Positions 35,360-43,405 of a stretch of DNA of 54,638 nt are shown here, piece after piece. Under the pieces are notes generated by a model, which was not told the DNA's origin, made no database searches, and saw only the letters and a list, made by a program, of their open reading frames with translations. This DNA comes from Nitrosomonas sp. Nm84. Its GTDB lineage: Bacteria > Pseudomonadota > Gammaproteobacteria > Burkholderiales > Nitrosomonadaceae. The stretch covers positions 1 through 54,638 of the forward strand of contig NZ_QJJP01000026.1 of the NCBI RefSeq assembly GCF_003201565.1. Direction: 5' to 3'. Numbering within the stretch: the stretch's first letter is position 1; the number at the start of each line of letters is the position of its first letter. Position numbers and translations under genes: made by a program.

Positions 35360-36448
35360 ATGCTTAACTCGCCGATAATTTATAGCCAATCTAATACATC
35401 AAATACCCACAGACCCCCAATGAAGAAACCACCAAAAGATCCAATAAAAAGTTTGCAGCTTGATTTATTTTCTCATTTTGTAACCAATGATTTAAGTCAA
35501 GTCTCAAATACTGTTGAATTATGGGAACGTATACCGAAGTATTTCTTTACAACTAAACAAGCAGAAAAACTGCGTACTATTGATGGATTAGCAAAACCTT
35601 ATAAATGGACATATAAGGAAAACGGCAACGAATACTCTGTTTCTATTCAGCCCGCATTAATCGAGCAAAAGAACCGAGGCTATAAAGCTTATTTCCCTGG
35701 CGTTACAGAAGAACTCATAGAAGAGGCTCTAAAGAAGATATTTAGTGATCAACAATATGCGATTCATGACCCTGAAAAAATAGAAAGCTGGGTTAAGTTT
35801 ACTTTGGGAATGCTACAAAAAGAACTTAAAATAAGGGGCCGAACACGTGATCTTGATCAAATAAAACATGCTATAGAAGTAATGAGTAAATGCAACATCA
35901 CTCTTTCAAAAAACAATAAAGAAATTTGGAATGGAAACATCCTTCAAGACCTTGTTACAGTGGGTCGTAATGAATACTTGGCATCTACTGATACACATCA
36001 CATCGCAAGACTTCCACTCTTCATTAGCCACAGTATAAACAATCTTGACTATCGTCAATTTAACTATGACCGCTTAATGAGTTGTAATGAACAATTAACT
36101 AGATGGATTTACAAGCGGCTCATAAACCGTTTTACCCAAGCCAGTCCCATAACTGAATATTCATGTATGTATTCAGATATAAAACAAACAAGTGGCTTGT
36201 TGCAACAAACACGAGAAATTGATAACAGAAGAAAAATACTATCTGCTTTTAATGAATTACAACAAAAAGGAATTATTCAGTGCCTTCAAATAGATGAGCG
36301 TAAAACAGGCCGTACTATTTCAGACGTAAAATACACAATTAAAGCAGCTCCACAATTCATTAGCGAACAAATAGCTTCTAATAAGCGTGCCACCGATACA
36401 AAAACAATAGCACAAAAATCAAACATTCGCATTATCAAAAAAGCATAG
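35360..36448 (+). CDS. Plasmid replication initiator protein
   Basis: At 362 residues, it resembles plasmid Rep proteins: SLQLDLFSHFVTND, VELWERIPKYFFTTKQAEKL, a winged-helix region around LDYRQFNYDRLMSCNEQLTR and WIYKRLINRF, and a second basic region (EIDNRRKILSAFNELQQKG). It lies just upstream of the iteron array that it should bind to start replication. AGAGGTAGTAAG precedes the ATG. Exact Inc group not assigned. Confidence 0.8.
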   Translation: MLNSPIIYSQSNTSNTHRPPMKKPPKDPIKSLQLDLFSHFVTNDLSQVSNTVELWERIPKYFFTTKQAEKLRTIDGLAKPYKWTYKENGNEYSVSIQPALIEQKNRGYKAYFPGVTEELIEEALKKIFSDQQYAIHDPEKIESWVKFTLGMLQKELKIRGRTRDLDQIKHAIEVMSKCNITLSKNNKEIWNGNILQDLVTVGRNEYLASTDTHHIARLPLFISHSINNLDYRQFNYDRLMSCNEQLTRWIYKRLINRFTQASPITEYSCMYSDIKQTSGLLQQTREIDNRRKILSAFNELQQKGIIQCLQIDERKTGRTISDVKYTIKAAPQFISEQIASNKRATDTKTIAQKSNIRIIKKA

Positions 36449-36475
36449 GAATAATTAATCTATACATAACTCTTA

Positions 36476-36800
36476 TTTTGACTCATACATGTTATAGCTT
36501 TAACCCACATATGATATAGTTTTGACTCACATATGTTATAGCTTTAACCCACATATCATATAGTTTTGACTCACACTTAGTTATAGTTTTAACTCACATA
36601 GATACTAAAAGATATAGTTTCAGCTCACACATAAGTTAAAAAGTTATAGTTCTAACCCACACCTAAACTAAAAAGATATAGTTACAGCTCACACATCAGC
36701 TAAAAAGTTATAGTTCCAACTCACACATAAGTTTAAAAATTTAACTTCTCCCAATCTTTTAAACACTAGGTTATAGTTTTAACCCACAGATAAACCATTA
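36476..36800. repeat. oriV iterons, ten copies with helical spacing
   Basis: Ten copies of a TATAG(T/C)TTnAnCYCACA-like repeat start at 36493, 36515, 36537, 36559, 36582, 36613, 36645, 36677, 36709 and 36772, with a partial copy before them. Spacings are 22, 22, 22, 23, 31, 32, 32, 32 and 63, close to 2, 3 and 6 helical turns, so all face the same side of the helix. This is an iteron-type replication origin for the upstream initiator. Confidence 0.9.
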
Positions 36801-36839
36801 TTATCCTTATAACTAATTGATATTAGATAGTATTTAACC

Positions 36840-36848
36840 TGTGGATAA
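36840..36848 (-). promoter_or_regulatory. DnaA box
   Basis: TGTGGATAA is a perfect match to the DnaA box TTATCCACA on the minus strand. It lies between the iterons and an AT-rich stretch, as expected at an iteron origin. Confidence 0.75.
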
Positions 36849-37265
36849 CTTCTTATTCTTTTCTTCTTTTATTCATATTAATATATTAATCGTAACTGTC
36901 GACAAACATATTAATTAAGCCCGGTGAAGCTAACCATCCACCCCGCTTAATTAATTAAAATACCATTAGCCTGTTTATATCAAAAACAATATTACAAATC
37001 ACAGCTTCGTTATATAAAATAATCCTTGCTCAAACAATTTAAGGCACATTTAAGACGATTTAAGCGCACAGTGAATGGGATACCATCAACCGATATTCTT
37101 TACAGCTTAATAATCTGCTAGAAATCAATTCTAGTTGCATTTAGTCCCCCACCTAAAATACAAAATGATTTTAAATCTAAAAAAATTAACGCCAAGAAAT
37201 AAAAGAAAAATACAACTTTCGTTGTCTGGATTAACTATTCATGAAAGTGAAGGTCATTTGACACT
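36849..37265. other. AT-rich part of oriV with an inverted repeat
   Basis: No gene is present. The AT-rich stretch is the likely unwinding region. ATTAATTAAGC (36910-36920) pairs perfectly with GCTTAATTAAT (36945-36955). Confidence 0.5.
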
Positions 37266-37613
37266 ATGAAAAAAAGATTACTTGTTATGAACGGACAAAA
37301 ATTAACTCAAAATGATTCCACAGGCGAGTGGAAAACTGTCAATGTAAGCAAAGCTATAGGCATCAAGCCCGGTATATATAATTTATATAACGCTGTTGAT
37401 GCAGACCCATCAAAAGATAACATTGGCGAAGTCATTCATATCGATAAAAAAGAGAATGTGCTTTATCAAAAAAATGGATTGCAATATATAAAACATGATC
37501 TAAGCTTTTTTGACCAAATCCCAGAAACAGGCTTAATGATAAATATCAAATATGAAAACAACAAAACAAGTACAAGTGAAGTTTCAAAAACACTTAGCCA
37601 AAAAATTAAATAA
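37266..37613 (+). CDS. KfrB-domain-like protein 2
   Basis: The 115-residue protein is a paralogue of the one at 22010-22354: it opens MKKRLLVMNGQKLTQ, has the GIYNLYNAV turn and the C-terminal IGEVIHIDKKENVLYQ then HDLSFF. It lies between oriV and parA, suggesting a maintenance role. No strong ribosome site is visible. Function not known in detail. Confidence 0.6.
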   Translation: MKKRLLVMNGQKLTQNDSTGEWKTVNVSKAIGIKPGIYNLYNAVDADPSKDNIGEVIHIDKKENVLYQKNGLQYIKHDLSFFDQIPETGLMINIKYENNKTSTSEVSKTLSQKIK

Positions 37614-37751
37614 CCATTTAGTGAATTCTATTCTTCCTTCCTCACCCTTAAATAAAATTATTTAACTCGCAATTCACCGCGGGGCAAATTTATTAATTTC
37701 TAATCAATATTATTTATATATTACAAAATATAAGAACACATGCATAATATC

Positions 37752-37765
37752 ATGTGTGCACACAT
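37752..37765. promoter_or_regulatory. Palindrome before parA
   Basis: ATGTGTGCACACAT is a perfect 14-base palindrome 34 bases upstream of parA. The same GTGTGCACAC core recurs at 38833, 39004 and 39357, so it is probably bound by the partition proteins. Confidence 0.6.
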
Positions 37766-37798
37766 TTCAGTGTGATCAATCTAACGTGTGAGATTACC

Positions 37799-38428
37799 AT
37801 GGAAACTATTGCTATCATTAGTCAAAAAGGAGGCTCAGGGAAAACAACCATTGCCTTACATTTAGCAGTTGCATCTTCAAATTCAGGATTAAATACTGCC
37901 CTAATCGATCTCGATCCACAAGCTTCTGCAACAAAATGGGCGGATCGCCGTGAAAAAGAATTGCCTGTAGTGCTATCAGCTCATGCTAGCCGTTTACATA
38001 ATGAAATACGGCGTGTGAAAGAAACCGGAGGACAAAGACTTTTTCTTGATACTGCACCTCACTCTGATAGCGCAGCTTTAGAGGCTGCCAAGGTGGCTGA
38101 TCTTGTACTTATTCCTTGTCGCCCTGCTATTTTCGATATGGAGGCGATTTCAAATACTCTTGCGCTTGTTCAAACCACAGGCACGCCAATTTTCGTTGTG
38201 ATGAATGCCGTTGCGCCACAGGGACAAGAAGCAGAGGAAGCAATGGAAGCAATCGGAGAGTTAAATGTGGAAGTATGCCCTATTCAGCTTGTTAATCGTA
38301 TTGCCTTTGCCCGATCATTGATTACTGGATTAACTGCACAGGAGTTTGAGTGTTATGGTAAAGCCGCAAAAGAAACGGCAAATTTGCACACATTCATGTG
38401 TGCACAATTGAACAAGATGAATCAATAA
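37799..38428 (+). CDS. parA: ParA-family partition ATPase
   Basis: The 209-residue protein from the ATG at 37799 begins METIAIISQKGGSGKTTIAL, a deviant Walker A with the signature lysine, followed by ALIDLDPQASATKW and RLFLDTAPHSD. It is a small ParA of the type Ib/pTAR class, with no N-terminal DNA-binding domain. It moves plasmid copies apart together with a centromere-binding partner, here the ribbon-helix-helix gene downstream. The frame runs 15 codons further up but the palindrome lies there. Confidence 0.9.
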   Translation: METIAIISQKGGSGKTTIALHLAVASSNSGLNTALIDLDPQASATKWADRREKELPVVLSAHASRLHNEIRRVKETGGQRLFLDTAPHSDSAALEAAKVADLVLIPCRPAIFDMEAISNTLALVQTTGTPIFVVMNAVAPQGQEAEEAMEAIGELNVEVCPIQLVNRIAFARSLITGLTAQEFECYGKAAKETANLHTFMCAQLNKMNQ

Positions 38429-38476
38429 AGCACCCCACTGCAAGCAGCGAGGAATTAAACCCGAAGAGAAATTAAA
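38422..38476. repeat. Left arm of a 55-bp inverted repeat
   Basis: The 55 bases from the parA end (TCAATAAAGCACCCC...) recur inverted at 39508-39563 with two mismatches and one single-base insertion. The arms enclose the ribbon-helix-helix gene and candidate centromere. Confidence 0.85.
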
Positions 38477-38494
38477 TGGAAGGACCATAAGAAC

Positions 38495-38779
38495 ATGACC
38501 AATAAATTTGCAACAGCTTTAAAAGGGCGTTCTGCTAATGAACGTGTCGAACCAATATCAGGCACAAGAGCTACTAGTAATGCACCTTCCCTACACGATC
38601 GACCTTCACGTAAAAATACTAAACACGTGGGAGGTTATTTTTCTCCAGAAGTATCAAAGCAATTACGTCAAATTGCTTTAGATGAAAATTCATCTGTTCA
38701 AGTTTTACTAGCCGAAGCAATTGATATGCTCTTTCATAGCCGTCAAAAACCGACAATTACACAAAAAACTGTAAGCTAG
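38495..38779 (+). CDS. Ribbon-helix-helix partner of ParA
   Basis: The 94-residue protein has a flexible basic N-terminus and a C-terminal ribbon-helix-helix domain: KHVGGYFSPEVSKQLRQIAL then NSSVQVLLAEAIDMLFHSR. Such proteins act as the centromere-binding ParB-type adaptor with small ParA ATPases. AAGGACC lies about 12 bases before the ATG. Located 67 bases after parA, with repeats on its downstream side. Confidence 0.8.
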   Translation: MTNKFATALKGRSANERVEPISGTRATSNAPSLHDRPSRKNTKHVGGYFSPEVSKQLRQIALDENSSVQVLLAEAIDMLFHSRQKPTITQKTVS

Positions 38780-38784
38780 ACATA

Positions 38785-39366
38785 ATGTGCATGTATTCAT
38801 GTATTCATGTATTCATGTATTCATGTGTTGAAGTGTGCACACGTTATAATATGAACACGATATACATTTTTATTTATTTAGTACCGCACTTTACGAATTT
38901 AAGCGCTGTTTAGACCCTATAGCATTTAAATATTTTTATTATAAAAACTTCCTATTTTTCCTTAATATAAACAGTTGGTGTGTTCATATGTTCATAATAT
39001 ATAGTGTGCACACATGAACTATTGCACGAATTATCACATGAACGAACGAACATATGAACACATTCAATTAATAGTATTAAATTTTTCGATAATTAGCGTA
39101 TGGCTGAGACGACTAGTTCGATTACGGAAGCATCATTGCTATGGTTACTGTGCCTTAATGGATGAGTCGTTTCTGATTTATTAATTTTTTTGATTTTGAG
39201 TCAAGCTGAATCAACGGGTTTATTAGCAGACAAACATAAAAAATTTCCTTTCGTTTAACTTGCAATTCCCAGAGGTCTTGCCGCGGGGATAGGTGCAGCG
39301 CGCGTAGAGCAAATTTGTTATCCTCTAATCATAAAAAAATTTTATATATATAAAATGTGTGCACAC
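38785..39366. repeat. Candidate centromere (parS-like) repeat region
   Basis: The non-coding stretch holds four tandem ATGTATTC units (38791-38822), GTGTGCACAC palindromes at 38833-38842, 39004-39013 and 39357-39366, and a perfect 15-base inverted repeat (TGTGTTCATATGTTC at 38979-38993 and its complement at 39048-39062) centred on the middle palindrome. Direct and inverted repeats next to parA and its adaptor are typical of plasmid centromeres. Confidence 0.65.
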
Positions 39367-39507
39367 TATATATAATGAACACTTGAACACAAGTTGCATT
39401 AATGATCCTATAGAAAGGTGTTCTTACTTATAACTTTCTATCAGTAGTGACGATACCTCCAGTTCATTAACATTAGAATTACCGTGTGCAGGATCGTTGT
39501 CTATCTG
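39367..39507. other. Gene-free spacer
   Basis: No coding or RNA feature is recognised. GTGTGCAGGA at 39484 is a half match to the palindrome found upstream. Confidence 0.35.
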
Positions 39508-39563
39508 TTTAATTTCTCTTTCGGGTTTAATTCCTCGCTACTTGCGGTGGGGTGCTTTATTGA
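39508..39563. repeat. Right arm of the 55-bp inverted repeat
   Basis: Inverted near-copy of 38422-38476, with one extra T and two substitutions. It is no longer next to a parA gene, so it may be the end of a duplicated or inverted parA 3' region. Confidence 0.85.
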
Positions 39564-39918
39564 AGCGAGTCAAACTATTTATGCTCTTGTTTGAATTTCA
39601 TGATCATGATTATGTATCACCCATTCACCTGAGAAACTCTACTTATCATACTCCGCGTCGCGATGTGTAAAATGGTATCTTCTGCTAAGAAGAGTCAGTT
39701 AAATTTAGAAGCTTAGTACTTTGAATAAGTCAGCCTGGGTAATTTCTAACAATAGTGCCTAGTGAGGTGCTGAATAACACAATGATATAAAGTTTCATAT
39801 GAAATTAATCACGTATAGGATACTTTGTATGATTAACTTAGTATGTTACTGTTTAATCTACTTTAAACTGTTAAAAATAAGTGTTACAGAAACGGTCGTT
39901 TATGAAACAAGTAAAACT

Positions 39919-40041
39919 ATATTAATTGGTTATGCAAGGGTCTAAAAATCGGATGGTTCTCAAGTTCTTGATCCTCAATCAATGCACTCATAGAGCAGGG
40001 TGTCTCACCGGATCATATGAGTTATAGAACGTTAGTGCAGG
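39919..40041 (+). pseudogene. Serine recombinase N-terminal fragment
   Basis: Decayed coding reads LIGYARV, stop, KSDGSQVLDPQ, then after a frameshift NALIEQGVSPDHM, which matches the N-terminus of Tn3-type resolvases of the LIGYMRVSKADGSQ subgroup. Stop codons and a shift make it non-functional. Confidence 0.6.
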
Positions 40042-40068
40042 TATTTATTACAAAGCTACTAGGTGGAT

Positions 40069-40467
40069 TCACCTTAACAGTTGAAAGCCAGGTTGTTTGG
40101 ACGCTTTTTTATCAAACGTCATTGTTTCTGTGCAACCCCTCGCTTCATTGATCCTTGCCAATAGATGATCGGGAAAGTCCACATTCGAGTTTTGATAATC
40201 ATTGAGTGCTCGCCAAACTACTTCTGACTCCATTACTTCCAATTGGCTGACTTGTAATATGTTTTCGACCATCGATGCAATGTCATCACGGCTCTGATTA
40301 TAATTACTTTCCAATACCCACGCCAATTCACATAAAACTATCTGGCTTATAAAGCATGGGTTGTCATTCGTACAATGTGTTTCAATATATCGAGTGGCTT
40401 GAGCCGATTGTATGGGATCATCCTGCGCCAAATAGCGTACCAACACATTTGTATCTAAACCTTTCAA
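40069..40467 (-). CDS. vapC: VapC-like PIN-domain toxin
   Basis: The 132-residue protein is a PIN-domain ribonuclease with acidic residues Asp5 (GLDTNVLVRYL), Glu47 (VLCELAWVL), Asp100 (DFPDHLLA) and Asp119 (TFDKKA). VapC toxins cut tRNA or rRNA. Its ATG overlaps the antitoxin stop by 4 bases. Confidence 0.88.
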   Translation of the reverse strand: MKGLDTNVLVRYLAQDDPIQSAQATRYIETHCTNDNPCFISQIVLCELAWVLESNYNQSRDDIASMVENILQVSQLEVMESEVVWRALNDYQNSNVDFPDHLLARINEARGCTETMTFDKKASKQPGFQLLR

Positions 40468-40703
40468 GACTGGCTGCCTTTGGCTCTAATCGTGTTCTTC
40501 ATATCCTCGATACTTACTGCTTTTTCTGGTTTTGGGATAATACCTTTTAAAGTGGTAACATTTTTGGTCACAGGAATAAAATTGACTTGTCCACAATCAC
40601 CTACAATAAAATTAACTTTGTCTCCATTCTGGAGATCTAATAAAGTGCGGATCTCAATTGGAATAGTAATCTGGCCTTTGCTGGTAATTTTCGCTGTCGA
40701 CAT
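40464..40703 (-). CDS. vapB: VapB-like AbrB-fold antitoxin
   Basis: The 79-residue protein starts MSTAKITSKGQITIPIEIRT, the swapped-hairpin AbrB/SpoVT DNA-binding domain, and has a C-terminal toxin-binding tail (AVSIEDMKNTIRAKG). It neutralises VapC and autoregulates. Confidence 0.88.
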   Translation of the reverse strand: MSTAKITSKGQITIPIEIRTLLDLQNGDKVNFIVGDCGQVNFIPVTKNVTTLKGIIPKPEKAVSIEDMKNTIRAKGSQS

Positions 40704-40815
40704 AATTAATTTTTTCTTTCACTAAGAGATAGCTTTCATTATATTCCTTACATATCGGTAAGGCAACATGATGTTAAGATTTCCTCGTTATGCGCCAAGC
40801 ACATAATGTCATGTT

Positions 40816-40962
40816 CTAAACTGTCCAGAACCATTTTGGCGGGAAGTGACAATAGAAGGTTGTTCTGCCGATACCAAGGGTTTTAATGATGTCGGAGATA
40901 AAAGGGTAATTTTCAGTATCTTTGAGCATGGCTTGTACTGTGCGCATTTTATCATCCTTCAT
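40816..40962 (-). pseudogene. Serine recombinase C-terminal fragment
   Basis: Leftward reading gives MKDDKMRTVQAMLKD, then YPFISDIIKTLGIGRTTFYC and HFPP, the DNA-binding end of a resolvase. It stands on the same strand as the resolvase N-terminal fragment at 41846-42055, with IS3 DNA between them, so both are probably pieces of one gene. The middle of the gene is missing. Confidence 0.6.
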
Positions 40963-41838
40963 TCAGACGAATTTGGTCAGCTTCCGCCCAGTCAGATTGT
41001 TCCCAGGCTAGCCGACTGCGGACAATACATTGCTTCCGAATCAACTTTCTATCGCGTACTGAGAGCGGAAAATCAGCTCAAGCAGCGCAGAGCGGAACGA
41101 CCAGTAAAACAGCGTCACAAGCCGCGTGCGCTATCGGCAACGGCACCCAATCAGTTGGTCAGTTGGGATATTACTTACCTGCCCACACTGGTATTGGGAG
41201 TCTATTTTACCTGTATTTGTTCATCGATATTTTTAGCCGCAAAATCATTGGCTGGCAAGTTTATGATACAGAAAGCAGTGAACTGGCCAGCGACGTCATG
41301 CGCGATATTTGCATGCGAGAAAAAATCGCGCCGGACCAGGTGGTACTGCATTCGGACAACGGCAGCCCGATGAAAGGCGCAACGTTGTTGGCTACCCTGC
41401 AAGCATTGGGTGTGACACCATCATTCAGCCGCCCGGCGGTCAGTAACGATAATCCATATTTAGAGTCGCTATTCAAGACGATGAAATACCGGCCAGCTTA
41501 TCCTAGCCAAGCGTTTGAAAGCCTCCTTGCCGCCAGGCGGTGGGTAGGCATGTTTATCCAATGGTACAACCATGAACATCGTCACAGTGCCATCCGCTTT
41601 GTAACCCCGGCAGAACGCCATGCCAACCTGGATACCGAGTTGCTGCAGAAGCGTGCCAATGTGTATGAAGAAGCGAAGAAGAGGCATCCGGAACGCTGGA
41701 GCGGCGTTACTCGGAACTGGCAGCCAGTTCGTGTCGTTCATTTAAACCCGGATCAACGCGTTCCCAAAAAAACCGATCAAAAGGAGGTTAATTCAGAACT
41801 CAAAAAGACAGCATAAATTCATACGTTCAGGCGACAAC
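40963..41838 (+). pseudogene. IS3-family orfB transposase, truncated and frameshifted
   Basis: The region starts inside OrfB at FGQLPPSQIVPRLADCGQYI and carries the rve integrase core: SWDITYLPTLVLGVYF, then after a one-base deletion in a T run near 41203, LYLFIDIFSRKIIGWQVYD, VVLHSDNGSPMKG and SNDNPYLESLFK, ending near 41816. The three DDE residues are present but split across two frames. orfA and the left end are gone. Typical IS3 elements use frameshifting between orfA and orfB, not here, so this is decay. Confidence 0.75.
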
Positions 41839-41845
41839 TAGCTTG

Positions 41846-42055
41846 ACAACGACCGTGCCAGGCGTGAGAGTTTCCAGATTACCAGCGTATCACCTTCACG
41901 CATATATTTAAGAGCATCTTCTAACTGCAAACGTTTTGTACTTGCCCTGATATTTTTTCGGTAAATATCTTTTTACATCCTGCTTCATTTAGTGCCTCAA
42001 TCTGTAATTGTGGATTTTGATCCAGAGTGGAAACCCGCGCATATCCGATCAACAT
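41846..42055 (-). pseudogene. Serine recombinase N-terminal fragment, frameshifted
   Basis: From the ATG at 42055 it reads [34 protein letters not shown], and after a shift [20 protein letters not shown] and KLSRLARSL, the first half of a resolvase with the catalytic serine. Coding stops at the IS3 remnant near 41846. Matches the C-terminal piece at 40816-40962. Confidence 0.7.
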
Positions 42056-42144
42056 ATTTTCTGTTCCCAAAACGATCGTTTAGAGAATAACCAAAAGGGT
42101 GTTTCGGTATTTGTTCTGAGGATTTCTCACAAAATATATAATTC

Positions 42145-42173
42145 TTGACATATGTACATACATATTGTACATA
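42145..42173 (+). promoter_or_regulatory. brnTA promoter and operator
   Basis: TTGACA (42145-42150), 17 bases and TACATA (42168-42173) form a good promoter. TATGTAC/GTACATA (42151-42173) is a palindrome between the boxes, ideal for BrnA repression. The start codon follows 7 bases after the -10 box. Confidence 0.65.
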
Positions 42174-42179
42174 TAGAAA

Positions 42180-42464
42180 ATGCGCTATGAATGGAGCCCT
42201 GATAAAGACATAACAAATCTAAAGAAGCACGGTATTAGCTTTAATGAAGCTTGCCAAATTTTCGAGAACGATGTTTTTACATGGATTGATAAGCGTAAAG
42301 ATTACAACGAGACGCGAATAATAAGCATTGGTTCGCTTGATGGGGAAATCATCATTGTTGTTGTTCACACAGATAGAAATGGTATAACGCGCATTATTTC
42401 AGCGAGGCCAGCCAAGAAGAAAGAAAGGAGGTTGTACAATGAGCATATCAAAAAAACGTCTTAA
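42180..42464 (+). CDS. brnT: BrnT-like ribonuclease toxin
   Basis: The 94-residue protein matches BrnT: YEWSPDKDITNLKKHGISFN, the FENDVFTWID segment, RIISIGSLDGEIIIVV and TRIISARPAKKKERRLY. BrnT is a RelE-fold ribonuclease encoded before its antitoxin. No ribosome site is seen, and the predicted transcription start falls on the ATG, so its message may be leaderless. It overlaps brnA by 26 bases. Confidence 0.9.
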   Translation: MRYEWSPDKDITNLKKHGISFNEACQIFENDVFTWIDKRKDYNETRIISIGSLDGEIIIVVVHTDRNGITRIISARPAKKKERRLYNEHIKKTS

Positions 42465-42693
42465 GGAAATTAAAGCTATTAAGGATGAAGATATAGATTG
42501 CAGTGACATTCCTGAACTTGATGAGACCTTCTGGAAAAATGCTGTACTTGTTCACCCGGAGAAGAAAGAGCGCTTAACAGTACGCTTTGATGCGGATATG
42601 GTCGAATGGTTTAAAAATCAGGGTAGAGGCTACCAAACCAGGATGAATACTGTTTTGAGAAGCTTTTATGAAACTCATAAAAAAGAACTGTAA
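42439..42693 (+). CDS. brnA: BrnA-like antitoxin
   Basis: The 84-residue protein has the BrnA layout: SDIPELDETFWKNAVLV, a toxin-binding part, and a C-terminal ribbon-helix-helix RLTVRFDADMVEWFKNQGRG with QTRMNTVLRSFY. AAGGAGG 6 bases upstream gives strong translation, unlike brnT. It neutralises BrnT and represses the promoter. Confidence 0.9.
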   Translation: MSISKKRLKEIKAIKDEDIDCSDIPELDETFWKNAVLVHPEKKERLTVRFDADMVEWFKNQGRGYQTRMNTVLRSFYETHKKEL

Positions 42694-42789
42694 ATTAATT
42701 GGTGTTGTTGAATAATTTGTATTAGCTCCGATACGATCTAGCCTTATTCGTTATATTTCTGGCCGTCGCTTGATGTCTGGGCCACATTC

Positions 42790-42832
42790 AACTTGCAATT
42801 CCCCGTGGCAAGACCACGGGGAATTGCAAGTT
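42790..42832. terminator. Strong 19-bp hairpin between two TA modules
   Basis: AACTTGCAATTCCCCGTGG and its exact complement flank a CAAGA loop. The hairpin touches the stop codon of the leftward ParE-like gene and lies 97 bases past brnA, so it may end transcription from both sides. Degenerate copies of the arm occur at 37664 and 39257. Confidence 0.6.
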
Positions 42833-43131
42833 TAAAATGGATTTCGTTGCTGTGCCCCATGTTTTACGTGGAGGATCTGAACGGTTCTATCCTGTATACG
42901 GTATAACACGCGATAATTACCTATTATTAAGTGTCTAATTTCATATTCATAGTAACGATCTTCAAAAGCCATAGGGCAGCGCGCAGGAAAATCTTTTAGG
43001 GTCTGTATTTTGTCATAGATAGCAAAATACCAACTTGTTGCATTGTTCTGGGAATCCTTGGCAATATAGAGATAAATGTCTTCTATTTCTTTTGCGGCTT
43101 CTGGTGCAATGTCAATCTTGTACTGTGTCAC
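42832..43131 (-). CDS. ParE/RelE-superfamily toxin (second)
   Basis: A 99-residue toxin: MTQYKIDIAPEAAKEIEDIY, SWYFAIYDKIQTLKDFP, then HLIIGNYRVLYRIQDRTVQI and LHVKHGAQQRNPF, the RelE/ParE pattern. The toxin start overlaps the antitoxin end by 20 bases. It is distinct from the ParE at 1440-1787. Confidence 0.85.
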   Translation of the reverse strand: MTQYKIDIAPEAAKEIEDIYLYIAKDSQNNATSWYFAIYDKIQTLKDFPARCPMAFEDRYYEYEIRHLIIGNYRVLYRIQDRTVQILHVKHGAQQRNPF

Positions 43132-43405
43132 GCTTTAAGCCATGTTTTTTCTCAAATTCTTTAAAAAACTCATTAGCAGGAATACTTTTACCTTCATCAT
43201 GAGATTTGGCTGCTTGTGCTGTTTTCTCTAGCGTTTCTAATAAATCTATCATTTCTTCGTAGGCTCTTGCATCTTGAATGACTAACTCCGCTTTGCCGTT
43301 CACAGTCAGTATTTCAGGTTTTCCAGTTTCTTTTAAGCGTTTGATATGCTCCGCAGGTTTGCGGCTAAAATCTGAAACGGGGTTTATAGCATTCATTCTA
43401 AACAT
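43112..43405 (-). CDS. Phd/YefM-family antitoxin
   Basis: The 97-residue protein has a Phd/YefM fold N-terminus: VSDFSRKPAEHIKRLKETGK, EILTVNGKAELVIQDARAYE. It ends in a charged tail that should bind the toxin. GAGG lies 8 bases before the ATG at 43405; a second ATG three codons on is also possible. Confidence 0.85.
   Translation of the reverse strand: MFRMNAINPVSDFSRKPAEHIKRLKETGKPEILTVNGKAELVIQDARAYEEMIDLLETLEKTAQAAKSHDEGKSIPANEFFKEFEKKHGLKRDTVQD

Noticed and set aside
38791..38822. Short tandem repeats that might suggest a CRISPR array.
   Set aside because: The units are 8 bases with no spacers and no cas genes; they fit a centromere or a simple repeat.
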